Shown here piece by piece: positions 45,349 through 54,590 of a stretch of DNA of 64,000 nucleotides (position 1 is its first letter; each line of letters opens with the position of its first letter). The position numbers and the translations under genes are program-made. Source of the DNA: Nitrincola iocasae (lineage in GTDB: Bacteria > Pseudomonadota > Gammaproteobacteria > Pseudomonadales > Balneatricaceae); NCBI RefSeq assembly GCF_008727795.1, contig NZ_CP044222.1, forward strand, positions 1,550,001 through 1,614,000, written 5' to 3'. The notes under the pieces are model-generated. The model saw only the letters and a program-made list of their open reading frames with translations, did no database searches and was not told the DNA's origin.

Positions 45349-45490
45349 TTAACTATACCTTCATAAATTTAATATTAGTGAAAATATAGTTTCATTTAAT
45401 GCGATATGCAAGGTGTGGAAAAATAGTCGATCCTGAAAAATGGCGTTTCAAGCCTGAAGCGCCATACGATTTACATCAAATTCAAGCTTA

Positions 45491-45667
45491 TCGATTATGC
45501 TCAAAGGCATGGTGTTCAACAGCGTTCGACATCAGGGCGGGGAGTGTGTCGCACTGTTTACACCACGCGCAACGTCAATTCCTGTGCAGGGTGGCCATTA
45601 CCGCTATGTATGGAGTGGCGCCGCACAACAGATTGTGTCGGTCTTGTTGATTAGTAAAATTGAGTGA
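45491..45667 (+). pseudogene. Internally deleted copy of the RES-Xre module
   Basis: Bases 45491-45509 equal 42820-42838 in the antitoxin gene, and from 45509 on the sequence follows 43408-43567 of the RES toxin with about eight mismatches to the stop codon. The antitoxin piece is thus joined directly to the toxin end, with about 570 bases missing. A 52-codon frame from ATG 45509 stays open. It lacks the RES active site and should be inactive as a toxin. Confidence 0.85.
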
Positions 45668-45862
45668 ACAGTTTAATCGATTCGGTCTATCAGTTTTGAT
45701 TCTTGATTACCGTGGCTAGAGTCAAAGCGAGGGGAATATACAGACTGATTTTTAGTCTTGCGACATGCTATTATGTTTGTATAAATCTTGATCCAGTATA
45801 ACATTGGTTAAGTTTACGCTTCATGAAAGCGGCGTATATCTGGATCTATTTCGGTACTTTTC

Positions 45863-47458
45863 ATGAAGAAAGTTTCAAAACTACAGCGGCAAATTTTCAC
45901 GATAACCACAGCGTTGGCGCTCTTCATCATTTTGCTTCTTGGTATCAGTATCTCCTCCATTTTATATACTCAGGGCATTGATGGCGCTGAAACAGCACTC
46001 CGGAACAAAAATCGATCTGTTACAACGTTAATATTGGGCTATTTTGCGCCATTGCGACAGGCTATAGAATACTCTACCAGTCCTGATTCTGGCATAGATC
46101 ATAGCCGCTTTGAAGAACATGATACACGACAAGCAATATTAAATTTGTTCGAAGTGCTGCAAAAAACCATACCTAATGTTAATTATATTTTTTCGGGCTA
46201 CGAAGACGGATCACTACTGATTAACAATTACACTCCACCTGCTGATTTTAACGCAGTAGATCGCCCATGGTATCAAGCCGCATTGGATATGCATCCGCTA
46301 ATTTCCGATGGCATGCCCTATCAGGACATTATTTCGAAAGAGTGGCTGGTCTCATTTGGCAAAACACTCCTAAATGCAAATGAAGAGATTATCGGTGTCT
46401 TGTCGATTGATGCCGGTATGGACACCATTATTGAAGCGCTTTCTGTCAAAGATCAACACTACCCAACTGTGTATAATTATGTACTGAACACTCAAGGCAT
46501 GGTGTTAATTCATCCAGATGAAGGGATGCGTGACACATTTCATCAAGGCATATACGCCCACCTGCCATCTGCCGATGTCACTCGTGGAAGTTTGAACTAC
46601 AGAGACGAGGGTAGGCAGTTTCTTGCACATTTTGATCGCATAGAGACGTTGGGCTGGATCGTTGTCACCGAAGTCAATTTGGCTGATATTCGTCAACCCA
46701 TTATGAAGACCATCATATTTACATTGCTGATGATTGTGACAGGGTCATTGCTCGCTACTTGGTTAATGAGCTTCGTTCTAAGTAGACATATTATTGCACC
46801 ACTGAAAAAACTTCAAAATAGAGTTCAAGAAATCACCGAGGGTAGGGGTGATAAAATAAGTGAGTACTCTTTCCCAAATAATGAAATAGGCATGATTTCA
46901 GAAGCTATTGAGCAGCTAACCGAGAATGCATTAATTCATAAAAATGTCGAACTAAAAATAAAAAATTTACAACTTGATGCACTTTCGAATACCGATCAAT
47001 TAACCGAAATAGCTAACCGAAGAAAGATGCTGGAAATTATTCAAGCAGAAATTAATCGCTTTGACCGACATAAAACTCCCTTTAGTATTTTCATGTTTGA
47101 TGTTGACCATTTCAAACGAGTAAATGATACTTTTGGTCATGATCTGGGTGATCAAGTGCTGATAGATATTGCTCGCGTGGTCAGATCCTCCATACGCCGC
47201 ACCGATACCCTGGGACGATGGGGTGGAGAAGAATTTATCCTTATTTGTCCAGAAACTGAATTAAACACAGCACATAATGTTGCTGAAAAGGTCTGCTCCG
47301 CAATAAGACACCACGCTTTTCCAGCCAATCTTAGCATCACTGTCAGTCTTGGGCTTTCAGAATTTAGATCAGGCCACACTTTAGAAACAATACTCGCTGA
47401 GATAGACCAAAAAATGTATCGTGCAAAACAGAATGGCCGAAACCGCATTGAAATATAA
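45863..47458 (+). CDS. Membrane diguanylate cyclase with dCACHE-like sensor, HAMP and GGEEF domains
   Basis: The 531 residues run: TM1 (about 12-34), an extracytoplasmic dCACHE-like region with the typical DRPWYQAALD (about 133-142), TM2 (about 284-308), HAMP (VLSRHIIAPLKKLQNRVQEI), a coiled linker and a GGDEF domain with DVDHFKRVNDTFGHDLGD and active WGGEEFILICPE, ending AKQNGRNRIEI. The cyclase should be active. The dCACHE fold usually binds small ligands such as amino acids. Codon use is more AT-rich than in the core genes, in line with the accessory setting. Confidence 0.92.
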   Translation: MKKVSKLQRQIFTITTALALFIILLLGISISSILYTQGIDGAETALRNKNRSVTTLILGYFAPLRQAIEYSTSPDSGIDHSRFEEHDTRQAILNLFEVLQKTIPNVNYIFSGYEDGSLLINNYTPPADFNAVDRPWYQAALDMHPLISDGMPYQDIISKEWLVSFGKTLLNANEEIIGVLSIDAGMDTIIEALSVKDQHYPTVYNYVLNTQGMVLIHPDEGMRDTFHQGIYAHLPSADVTRGSLNYRDEGRQFLAHFDRIETLGWIVVTEVNLADIRQPIMKTIIFTLLMIVTGSLLATWLMSFVLSRHIIAPLKKLQNRVQEITEGRGDKISEYSFPNNEIGMISEAIEQLTENALIHKNVELKIKNLQLDALSNTDQLTEIANRRKMLEIIQAEINRFDRHKTPFSIFMFDVDHFKRVNDTFGHDLGDQVLIDIARVVRSSIRRTDTLGRWGGEEFILICPETELNTAHNVAEKVCSAIRHHAFPANLSITVSLGLSEFRSGHTLETILAEIDQKMYRAKQNGRNRIEI

Positions 47459-47537
47459 CAATATTTTGGAAAGAACTGGTGTGTTGCGACCGACGACAAC
47501 CACAAGGTCATTAAATTAGTGTTAATTCGGTGAGGCG

Positions 47538-48854
47538 CTAAATATCAAGGCGTAAATTTGAGGTTATTTCTTCGATCAGTGATTTTGGCACATCCCATTC
47601 AGTGGCGAGTTGAGGCCAGCTGGATAGATGTTCAATGGTTGTATCAATAACCTGGTCAATTTTGTGTTTGCTGAACAATGGGCTTAGTTTTTCCAGGCTG
47701 TAAAAGTCAGCTCGTGTGAAATTGTCTCGTTTGCCGTTGAGGCTCATCCAGTGACTGTTAATCCATTTACTACCGGGTTTATAGCTGTAAGCCAGGTCAT
47801 AGGCAGGTGCGAGTGACCAGCGTTCATTTTTGAACATAAAAGCAAAATTCTTGGAGTGATCGTCATGATTACGCGCAATGATATTAAATGTCATGCGTTT
47901 TAGTAGCTGCTCCGCTTCGGTTGCAGAGAGTCTTAGCTGGCGAGCAATGCCAAACAATTCGGCGTAAGAAAATGAACCGGGCTTTTTATAGTCCACGTGA
48001 GCCAGGCCGTTGAGCGTTTGTATATGTATTTTTTTGTTTTTTATGCGATCAAAACGTTGGGTAATAAAATGTCTTCGGCTCCCTTCAGGAAGTAATTGGC
48101 ACGGCATCATATCGATACCGCATTTTTCCGCCATTAAGTGATAGATATACTCCATTGCGCCATAGCCAAGGGGGTCGCCGAAGGTTTCCCGGTTTTTATT
48201 GTGCTCACTAACACCATCGAACTTCATCAAATAATGGGTAAAGCCTTCTGGCACGGCTGTTTGGCCTGAGCGAACCTGGGTAAAGTCTTTATTGAACGCT
48301 AAGACGGCTTTTGGCCTGGCTCCGCCGGCACTCATGCCTACTGAAAGTAAAGACATCATCGCCTCACGGTCTTCCAGGCCATTTTGCTTGAGTTCGATCT
48401 CGAAATGATCACGAGCATCCAATATGTCTTGTGCGATTGATATCAGAGATTGAATGTCGACTGGTTGTGATGCATTTAGACTGCGCAGCTGGGTTGCCGG
48501 GGTGTACTCTAACGCACCCATCCCGCGTTTTCCGGTAAATTGAAGCCGTTGTAGCGGTGTGATGTCATTCGGGGAACGGCCCTGGCCCGCGATCCATGCA
48601 TTAAGCACTGCATTACCAAAATCATCAGGTAAAGAATCTGCTATGAGTCCAGGTAGTCCTTTAAAGGTGTGGAAGTCAAGTTCAGGAAAGCTATAGATGC
48701 GTCTTGATAATGGCATCTTGATTGGTGATAGTTCGATCCCTGTTTTTATAAAGTTGGGGTCGTATTCGAAAGCACCGACCCCTCTGTCGGTATCAAAGCT
48801 AACGGCTCCAACCTCGTGCGCTTGATAGGTGATGTTGATGACTTCCATTACCAT
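47538..48854 (-). CDS. Second HipA-family kinase toxin
   Basis: The 438 residues are only distantly similar to the other HipA here and follow the pattern of the larger HipA branch: LIADSLPDDFGNAVLNAWI, VGMSAGGARPKAVLA (phosphate loop), HYLMKFDGV (ATP Lys), FITQRFDRI, catalytic IARNHDDHSKNFAFMF and APAYDLAYS (Mg2+ Asp). The kinase core appears intact. The first of two start ATGs (48854, 48848) overlaps the upstream antitoxin gene. Confidence 0.9.
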   Translation of the reverse strand: MVMEVINITYQAHEVGAVSFDTDRGVGAFEYDPNFIKTGIELSPIKMPLSRRIYSFPELDFHTFKGLPGLIADSLPDDFGNAVLNAWIAGQGRSPNDITPLQRLQFTGKRGMGALEYTPATQLRSLNASQPVDIQSLISIAQDILDARDHFEIELKQNGLEDREAMMSLLSVGMSAGGARPKAVLAFNKDFTQVRSGQTAVPEGFTHYLMKFDGVSEHNKNRETFGDPLGYGAMEYIYHLMAEKCGIDMMPCQLLPEGSRRHFITQRFDRIKNKKIHIQTLNGLAHVDYKKPGSFSYAELFGIARQLRLSATEAEQLLKRMTFNIIARNHDDHSKNFAFMFKNERWSLAPAYDLAYSYKPGSKWINSHWMSLNGKRDNFTRADFYSLEKLSPLFSKHKIDQVIDTTIEHLSSWPQLATEWDVPKSLIEEITSNLRLDI

Positions 48855-49171
48855 TCAGACATATCCTTTTCTGGGTCGCGGCGTTGTCCGGAGGCTCTCT
48901 GGCGTTTCTTTCCTTGTAACTTTGCCAACTGTAAAGGCGATATTTGTTGTATTGGAAGGAACAAGTCCAGATGGTCAGTCAAATCTAAAGCCATCATAAT
49001 CGCGATCAATATCTCGAGTTGAACCTTTCCTTTCTCAGCATTTAACACGGTTTTACGTGCGACACCGGCAAGGCTGGCTACCTCAGACTGAGTGAGATCT
49101 TGATTGAGTCGAGCTTGTTTCAAGCGCTCACCGATTTCTTCGGCAAGCGCTGATGCTGTTTTTTCACTCAT
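48848..49171 (-). CDS. Second HipB-like Xre antitoxin
   Basis: The 107 residues contain a Cro/C1 HTH (IGERLKQARLNQDLTQSEVA then LAGVARKTVLNAEKGK) and a basic tail (GKKRQRASGQRRDPEK). It precedes and overlaps the second hipA-like gene, the classical order. Upstream (49172-49300) is AT-rich with several candidate arms but no operator I would call. Confidence 0.88.
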   Translation of the reverse strand: MSEKTASALAEEIGERLKQARLNQDLTQSEVASLAGVARKTVLNAEKGKVQLEILIAIMMALDLTDHLDLFLPIQQISPLQLAKLQGKKRQRASGQRRDPEKDMSEW

Positions 49172-49377
49172 CTCTCAAAGCCCTGATTCAGTTACATTGA
49201 AAAGCTATTTTGTGCTCAATGTATAGAATTTAGGACTTTATAAAGAAGTTGTCAATTATTAATTTAGAGTCCCTATATGGTTACATTAGTGCGATTTAGT
49301 GGAGGTAAGGTAACCAATTTGGGATATAAAAACATAGGGTGCTGAATTGAAATAAAACCGCATTCTACGCGTGATCA

Positions 49378-50178
49378 TTACTCAGGTGCGGTGGCTAGCT
49401 TTTCAACCCGTACGGACATTTCTCGTGGATATAATGTAGGGCCAAATTGATTAAATATTGCTACATCGGCGGCATCACGGCCATAGGCTACTGTAATCCG
49501 CCCGCCTTTTGGCGATTGTTGTGTGGGGTCAAACGTGTACCAGCGCCCACCCACATAAGCCTCAAACCATGCATGAAAATCCATCGGCTTTAAATCGTAT
49601 AAATAACCTACCACCATGCGTGCAGGGATGCACAGGCCACGGCAAAGTGAAATGCCCAGATGAGCCAGGTCACGACAGACACCTTCCCCTTGCCGATTGA
49701 CCTCTACGGCTGAAAGCTGAAAGTGAGGAGCATCTGGATTAAAGCGAATATTTTCTCTGATCCACCGCTCAATAGCAGCGACTTGGTCATAGCCAGGTCG
49801 CATGCCCGCAACTATCTCTTTGCCTAAATCAATAAAGTAGTCAGATTCGCAGTAGCGTGTGGGCAGCAAGTAAGTGAGAACATGGGTTGGCAGGTGCTGA
49901 ACCTCATCAAATGGCGCGCCAGGTGATACATCAATAACGTCAGATGTTAAAACATCGGCTGACGTGCGTATTGAAAACTCACCAGCGGGTGCGGTCAAAC
50001 GCTGGCAAAGATTGCCATAGTGATCCGTATACTCAACCGCGATAATATTGTCAGGTTTGAGCGTATAGGATTCGCGCGCTATCCACTGCTGAAGACCACT
50101 GCGGGGCCTTAGCATGAGAATGAATGGTGTTTCTACGCTAACATCAAAGGAAATATAACAACTAGTACGAAGCCACAC
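49378..50178 (-). CDS. Transglutaminase-like cysteine protease-fold protein
   Basis: The 266 residues have an N-terminal beta region (Bact_transglu_N-like, ending with SADVLTSDVIDV) and a transglutaminase core with the catalytic triad: Cys in GEGVCRDLAHL, His in MDFHAWFEAYVGGRWYTF and Asp in TFDPT. No signal peptide, so it is probably cytosolic. In other bacteria such genes sit beside alpha-E/circularly permuted ATP-grasp genes; none are here, so it appears orphaned in the island. Confidence 0.87.
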   Translation of the reverse strand: MWLRTSCYISFDVSVETPFILMLRPRSGLQQWIARESYTLKPDNIIAVEYTDHYGNLCQRLTAPAGEFSIRTSADVLTSDVIDVSPGAPFDEVQHLPTHVLTYLLPTRYCESDYFIDLGKEIVAGMRPGYDQVAAIERWIRENIRFNPDAPHFQLSAVEVNRQGEGVCRDLAHLGISLCRGLCIPARMVVGYLYDLKPMDFHAWFEAYVGGRWYTFDPTQQSPKGGRITVAYGRDAADVAIFNQFGPTLYPREMSVRVEKLATAPE

Positions 50179-50412
50179 AGGATTTCCTTAACAAAAAATG
50201 ACATGTAGTCGATTACTAAATAGCATTAGAACTGACTATAACAGCTTAATAATAGATGGCAATCTCATCGCTGACGTCCAGCGTTCTTTGCCACAAATAC
50301 CCGGCTGACACGGCACCTTAAAAACTGGGTAACTGTCAGATCAGGTCTGAGCTAGTACAGCTAAGGGGGACTTTTTTCTGCTATTAATCTCAACTTCAAT
50401 ATCACTTGGCAC

Positions 50413-50940
50413 TTACAGTTTTCCTGCAGCAGTCAAGGCGGTATGGATCGTTCTGAAGGATAAGATCAGAGATAAAGGTGCATCCAGTAGTGGGATTGCG
50501 CCATAGCTTTCATACCAGTTTGCCACTCGTTCATTTTTCGCATCAATCAATAGCGCAACACCACCAGCCTGCATGGCAACCAAAAGGCAGCGCCGTCCTG
50601 CAGACAGTAATAACTGGCCGCCCAGTCCCTGACCTTGCCTTGAAACATCAACGGCGAGTCGACCTAGTCGGAATACCGGAACTTCATGGCGAGCCAAGCC
50701 TCGTTTGATGACTTCGGGAGTACGTTCATAGGCAATTGAAGCGGGACTTAAGGTGTAATAACCCATAACCGTTTTACCAACTTCATCTGCAATGGCCAGA
50801 TAAGTTTTTGCTGCACCTTTCTCGTGGCTCTGTCTGGCGTGGAGACGTAGAAATTGGTTTAATGCCGCGTCACCACAATCGAACATCGAACGGTCATGAG
50901 ACTTGCCAATTGGCTCTTCATACCAGGCGGGTAGCATCAT
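50413..50940 (-). CDS. GNAT acetyltransferase toxin of a GNAT-DUF1778 module
   Basis: The 175 residues match TacT/AtaT-like toxins: FDCGDAALNQFLRLHARQS at the start (the C-x-x-x-LxxFL signature), YYTLSPASI, the acetyl-CoA loop LAVDVSRQGQGLGGQLLLSA and NWYESYGA near the end (catalytic Tyr). Such toxins acetylate the amino group of charged tRNAs. The ATG overlaps the stop of the antitoxin by four bases. Confidence 0.9.
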   Translation of the reverse strand: MMLPAWYEEPIGKSHDRSMFDCGDAALNQFLRLHARQSHEKGAAKTYLAIADEVGKTVMGYYTLSPASIAYERTPEVIKRGLARHEVPVFRLGRLAVDVSRQGQGLGGQLLLSAGRRCLLVAMQAGGVALLIDAKNERVANWYESYGAIPLLDAPLSLILSFRTIHTALTAAGKL

Positions 50941-51215
50941 GCTCGCTTCGGCAAAGACAATGCTGCCGCCATTAACTTGTCATTGGGTGCTGGCGGGTTA
51001 TCCAGCAATGCCAACATCCGTAGGCTATCTCTTTCTGTCAATGATAGCCGTTCGTGCTCGTCGATGATTTTCTGTGCCACAGACACAACGTTGCTGATCA
51101 CGAATTCGGTTAGATTGGTATGTTGTAATGCGGCAGCACGCATTAACAATAATTTTTCCTCTGATGCTATCCGTAAGGATACGCGTTCATTGGTTCCTAC
51201 TGGGATTTGAGGCAT
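50937..51215 (-). CDS. DUF1778 antitoxin
   Basis: The 92 residues comprise a ribbon-helix-helix start (NERVSLRIASEEKLLLMRAA) and the family core NLTEFVISNVV, ending in the toxin-neutralising NPPAPNDKLMAA. It precedes the GNAT toxin gene with a four-base overlap, and should bind DNA as an autorepressor. Confidence 0.92.
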   Translation of the reverse strand: MPQIPVGTNERVSLRIASEEKLLLMRAAALQHTNLTEFVISNVVSVAQKIIDEHERLSLTERDSLRMLALLDNPPAPNDKLMAAALSLPKRA

Positions 51216-51355
51216 AACATAACCCTCACTTTGTGTGTATTCAAATAGTACACCGGAGCAAGATGGATTTCAATTTGTACGCATTGAAGTTGTCCAGTGG
51301 GGTGTCGGCGCCACTCGCATGACGCCGCCGCATCCCTTGTTTTCCAGAGCATAAA

Positions 51356-52921
51356 CTAGGATTCAGGCGCTATCATCCAAACAAGATAGTCTCTTCCCAG
51401 TTCACTGAGCTTAATGTTGTACCCATCTCTGATCGATTGCTGATTATGTCGCTCACTGTACTCAATCAAGCCTATCAGGCCTAGCAGTGTCAGCCAGCGA
51501 TGTGACATGGCATTAATGACTGTTTCTTCTGCGGTCGCATAGTGCAGTTCATGGGCGGGTATCTCATCTACCAACATCGGGAAAACGGTTAATACCGCCT
51601 CAGCCGCGACATCGCTTGGCATTTCTAAATCAGGTTGGTCGAGTAAGTAAAGCATCATCCAGCTAGTGGATCGAATCATGCTGAGTTCAGGATACCCATC
51701 CAGATAAGCCCAGTTAAACTGAGTAAAGGCGGCTTTCATCAGTTCGTGAAAACAGACATCCCACTGGCCCTTTTCCAGTATTTTACGACCTTTGGCTGTC
51801 AGCAATAGTGTACCTTTCTGTATCCGGCACAGTCCTGACAGGATTGCGAGTATTCGAGTGATGTGAACAGGGTAAACATCTTCCTCGGATCGAATAGAAC
51901 TGCTCCAGCCAAAGCTGCCATGGCTTAGGCGCGAGGGAATAGCATCAACCATTTGCCGCGTGACTTTTAAGGGCAGATTTTCCCGTTGAGTCAGCTTAAT
52001 GCCTTTGTGTTGGGCTGCTTCTGCCAGTATCTTGAAGATGGCCAGGATGGGGGCGTTTTTAACTGTTGCCACACTGGGATTAAAGCTGATGACATTCGCA
52101 GCTTCAAACGGGTTGTAGAGCAACTGGTGAAGTTGATCCGGTGTCATGGGTAGCTCGCCACTGGAGGCGATCTCTTCTTCCAATGAATCCATCAAAAACT
52201 GATCAATCATCGCCTGACGTTGCCAGTCGTCTTGTTTTGAAACTGAGGAAAGCAGGTTGTCTAACTCATTTTTGCTGCTCAGAAAGTTTGCATAGATTTC
52301 GTCATGAATCAGCAAGGGGCTGTAATCAAGCATCATTTGCAGGCGCACATTTCTGGTTTCGATAATAAAGACTGTCGGATCAAAATCCAAATCATCCAGC
52401 CACGCCAGCAACTCCTGATAGTCCGGGTGGGCAGGGTCTTGCAGTACCTCAAGTAAATTTTCATAGCCTGGAATGCCGCCGCAATCTTCGGGAGGGCAGG
52501 CATTTTCTCCGGCTAAGCAGAGCATATCGACATGCTGATCGCCAATCAGAGGCAAGGTTTTTTCAAGCGTAATACGATGGTCCCATGAATCTCCAAAGTC
52601 ATATTCATAAGACAGCTGTTTTGCCTTACTGTGGAGTACATCGCTTAAGGCAACATCGGTTTCATCAAACCAGTTATCAAACCCTTCTTCGAGCGCTCCT
52701 GGCTCGGTAAAGCAACATTTATCCTTGGTTTGAAAAACATGGTAATGGCAGTTCTGCCAGCCCATGGTCACCTGAATGATTAAGTGCAGCTGCTCCAGAG
52801 TGATGTTGCTGGGTACTAACAGCCTGCGCCAGATCGAAGGAGATATGCCTTCCAGTTCAATATGAAGTTGATATAACTGACGAGAGATTGGGGATTTTTT
52901 CATGGGACCTTGGGTGCTCAA
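51356..52921 (-). CDS. pRiA4b ORF-3-like domain fused to a large uncharacterised C-terminal part
   Basis: Residues 10-185 form a plasmid pRiA4b ORF-3-like (IS1096 TnpR-like) domain: LYQLHIELEGISPSIWRRLL, TLEQLHLIIQVTMGWQNCHYH, YEYDFGDSWDHRI and CPPEDCGGIPGYENLLE. The other ~335 residues, helical and with VDAIPSRLSHGSFGWSS and LYLLDQPDLEMP, match nothing I know; the final ~100 residues look like a winged-helix segment (LGLIGLIEYSERHN). The domain is common in mobile elements but its biochemical role is not established. It lies between two GNAT-DUF1778 pairs on the same strand. Confidence 0.75.
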   Translation of the reverse strand: MSTQGPMKKSPISRQLYQLHIELEGISPSIWRRLLVPSNITLEQLHLIIQVTMGWQNCHYHVFQTKDKCCFTEPGALEEGFDNWFDETDVALSDVLHSKAKQLSYEYDFGDSWDHRITLEKTLPLIGDQHVDMLCLAGENACPPEDCGGIPGYENLLEVLQDPAHPDYQELLAWLDDLDFDPTVFIIETRNVRLQMMLDYSPLLIHDEIYANFLSSKNELDNLLSSVSKQDDWQRQAMIDQFLMDSLEEEIASSGELPMTPDQLHQLLYNPFEAANVISFNPSVATVKNAPILAIFKILAEAAQHKGIKLTQRENLPLKVTRQMVDAIPSRLSHGSFGWSSSIRSEEDVYPVHITRILAILSGLCRIQKGTLLLTAKGRKILEKGQWDVCFHELMKAAFTQFNWAYLDGYPELSMIRSTSWMMLYLLDQPDLEMPSDVAAEAVLTVFPMLVDEIPAHELHYATAEETVINAMSHRWLTLLGLIGLIEYSERHNQQSIRDGYNIKLSELGRDYLVWMIAPES

Positions 52922-52938
52922 GCGGTGGCTGATGGTCG

Positions 52939-53475
52939 CTATCCTATCAGACCAAAACGCAGAAAAAGAGAGTGGTGAGTCAATGTTTTCTCGATATCGC
53001 AGATCCGCGCCATCAATACCAGAGGATCAAGCGCCGATTCTTTGAAGCCAAATTTTTTGTAGAACGACTGCGCACTAGGATCGATAGCATGAACCAATAT
53101 ACCTGCACCGCCCACAGCGTTCATTGCTTGTATCGAGCGCAATATACAATCTTTTAAAAGACCTGCGGCAATGCCTCGACCTTGATATGCACTATCAACC
53201 CCAAGCCTAGCCAATATCACCATGGGGATGGGTTCTGGGCTATTTCTTCTTAGCGAACTGAATGCATGCTCTCTTGATACCGAGCCCATGGCAATCGCAT
53301 AGTAACCAACGACTTGGCGAGTCTTCGTGTCATTGACCACGTATACTCTCGCGGTTCCCCGCTTTTGACTCTTCAAGGCTTGTTTGCTTAACCAGATATC
53401 TAGCTCTTCAATGCCACATTGAAACGGATTGAGTTGGTGCTGATCGGTCAGTAGCGTCGGTGCACTTATTCCCAA
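52939..53475 (-). CDS. Second GNAT acetyltransferase toxin
   Basis: The 178 residues have the same family plan as the first toxin but are clearly different: FQCGIEELDIWLSKQALKSQ, VGYYAIAMGSV, acetyl-CoA loop LGVDSAYQGRGIAAGLLKD and SFYKKFGFKESALDPLVLM with the catalytic Tyr. Its start overlaps the end of the second DUF1778 gene by ten bases. Confidence 0.9.
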   Translation of the reverse strand: MGISAPTLLTDQHQLNPFQCGIEELDIWLSKQALKSQKRGTARVYVVNDTKTRQVVGYYAIAMGSVSREHAFSSLRRNSPEPIPMVILARLGVDSAYQGRGIAAGLLKDCILRSIQAMNAVGGAGILVHAIDPSAQSFYKKFGFKESALDPLVLMARICDIEKTLTHHSLFLRFGLIG

Positions 53476-53732
53476 GGTGCTTTCCTATTAAAGAGATCTT
53501 TCATGCCTTCAAGAGTCTGAGGTTCTGCACGAAGTTCGAGATCGAATGCCTCAAAGGCTTTTGCTTCAAGGACAAAATCCCGCTGTTCGGCCAGCACATT
53601 ATGCGCTTCATTGATCGCCGCTTGTTGAATGAAAACGGTTCTATCCACTTTTTTCAGGCTTGCTGCAGCATCAATAATATCTCTCACCGATGGCAGTACC
53701 CGCATGTTGATTGGAGCTGTTTTTGTGGCCAT
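53466..53732 (-). CDS. Second DUF1778 antitoxin
   Basis: The 88 residues show the RHH-type N-terminus (APINMRVLPSVRDIIDAAAS), the family core DRTVFIQQAAINEAHNVL and a C-terminal arm ending FNRKAPWE, the end usual for this antitoxin branch. It precedes the second GNAT gene. Confidence 0.92.
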   Translation of the reverse strand: MATKTAPINMRVLPSVRDIIDAAASLKKVDRTVFIQQAAINEAHNVLAEQRDFVLEAKAFEAFDLELRAEPQTLEGMKDLFNRKAPWE

Positions 53733-53854
53733 AACACCATCCTGTATATCTGTTTAATATACAGTTTAAGTGGTTTTTTCGTGTAGTCAATAGATACACG
53801 TAATTCATGTCTGAGGAAAGAGGGTTAAACACTGACTCTACGAGAGCCAGGGGG

Positions 53855-54406
53855 CTAGGGTGTCAACCAGGTCAGTTGGTTGTTTTCTAGACAGGCACGT
53901 TTATGGTCTTGGTGACTAAGGCTCAGCCAATCAATAACTTGAATATGGAGTTCTACAATACACAAGGCATGTTGGTCCTCAGCAAGTGCACCTTGGTGAT
54001 ATAAAGGGCTACTCGGTGCCTGGATACTCAGATAATCTGACGCCCCCGCCGTTGAGCGCACCTGTTGCCACACCTGGTTGATGCGGTCTTGATTGTCGCA
54101 AAGCTTAGCTGAGGCTTGAATACGTAATTGCCAGTTAAGTTGTGCACACCAGAAAACCAGTGCGACGTCAGACTGTTGCACGATTTGAGAGACTTTGGGG
54201 CTGCGTTTGTCAGTGTAGATCGTTAGCTTGTGGTTTTTAGTGTCAACTTCTCTTAAAACAACGGTACGAGCATCAGGCAGTCCGTTTTGATCTATTGTTG
54301 CCAACACGGGGGTTCGCCAACCGTGATGACGATTGGATATGGCTTTTTCCAGCTCATTCCAGATGCTGCGTTGAATAGAAGAGTGATCATTTTCGCGCGT
54401 TGTCAT
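53855..54406 (-). CDS. Pyridoxamine 5'-phosphate oxidase-like FMN-binding protein
   Basis: The 183 residues form a split-barrel flavoprotein: WRTPVLATIDQNGLPDARTVVLREVD, LTIYTDKRSPKVSQI (FMN phosphate), VALVFWCAQLNWQLRIQASAKL, then a C-terminal substrate strand. It is in the Alr4036/general PNPOx-like group; the final segment lacks the RLHDR-type pattern of true PdxH, so vitamin B6 oxidation is not assigned. It is the last host-side gene before the tRNA-Val fragment. Confidence 0.82.
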   Translation of the reverse strand: MTTRENDHSSIQRSIWNELEKAISNRHHGWRTPVLATIDQNGLPDARTVVLREVDTKNHKLTIYTDKRSPKVSQIVQQSDVALVFWCAQLNWQLRIQASAKLCDNQDRINQVWQQVRSTAGASDYLSIQAPSSPLYHQGALAEDQHALCIVELHIQVIDWLSLSHQDHKRACLENNQLTWLTP

Positions 54407-54590
54407 CTTGAGGAAAATCCAGTCATATCAGGGAATATAAAGAACTTAATATAGATCACCGCGCAATGCAAAGCAGTAAAGATTCAGGCTGGCTAAGAGG
54501 TGAAATGGATGTTTAGCGGGGGGCAATTACTGGCAAAATTACTTACGGAAGGAGGGCTTGAAAGTGACTTTGCTGACTTTTAGATAGGCT

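Noticed and set aside
45441..45464. Hairpin TGGCGTTTCA / TGAAGCGCCA upstream of hipB
   Set aside because: A short stem with one mismatch, not positioned as a terminator and not matching the known HipB operator; too weak to call.
50179..50412. Gap between the transglutaminase-like and first GNAT genes
   Set aside because: No open frame of useful length, repeat or clear promoter was found; it probably holds only regulatory sequence.
42502..53732. Chromosomal integron carrying the TA genes as cassettes
   Set aside because: No attC-like sites were seen between the modules, genes lie on both strands, and there is no integron integrase in the window.
54407..54590. Small gene between the PNPOx-like gene and the tRNA fragment
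   Set aside because: Short frames only, without recognisable starts; the stretch is more likely the original downstream region of the tRNA gene.
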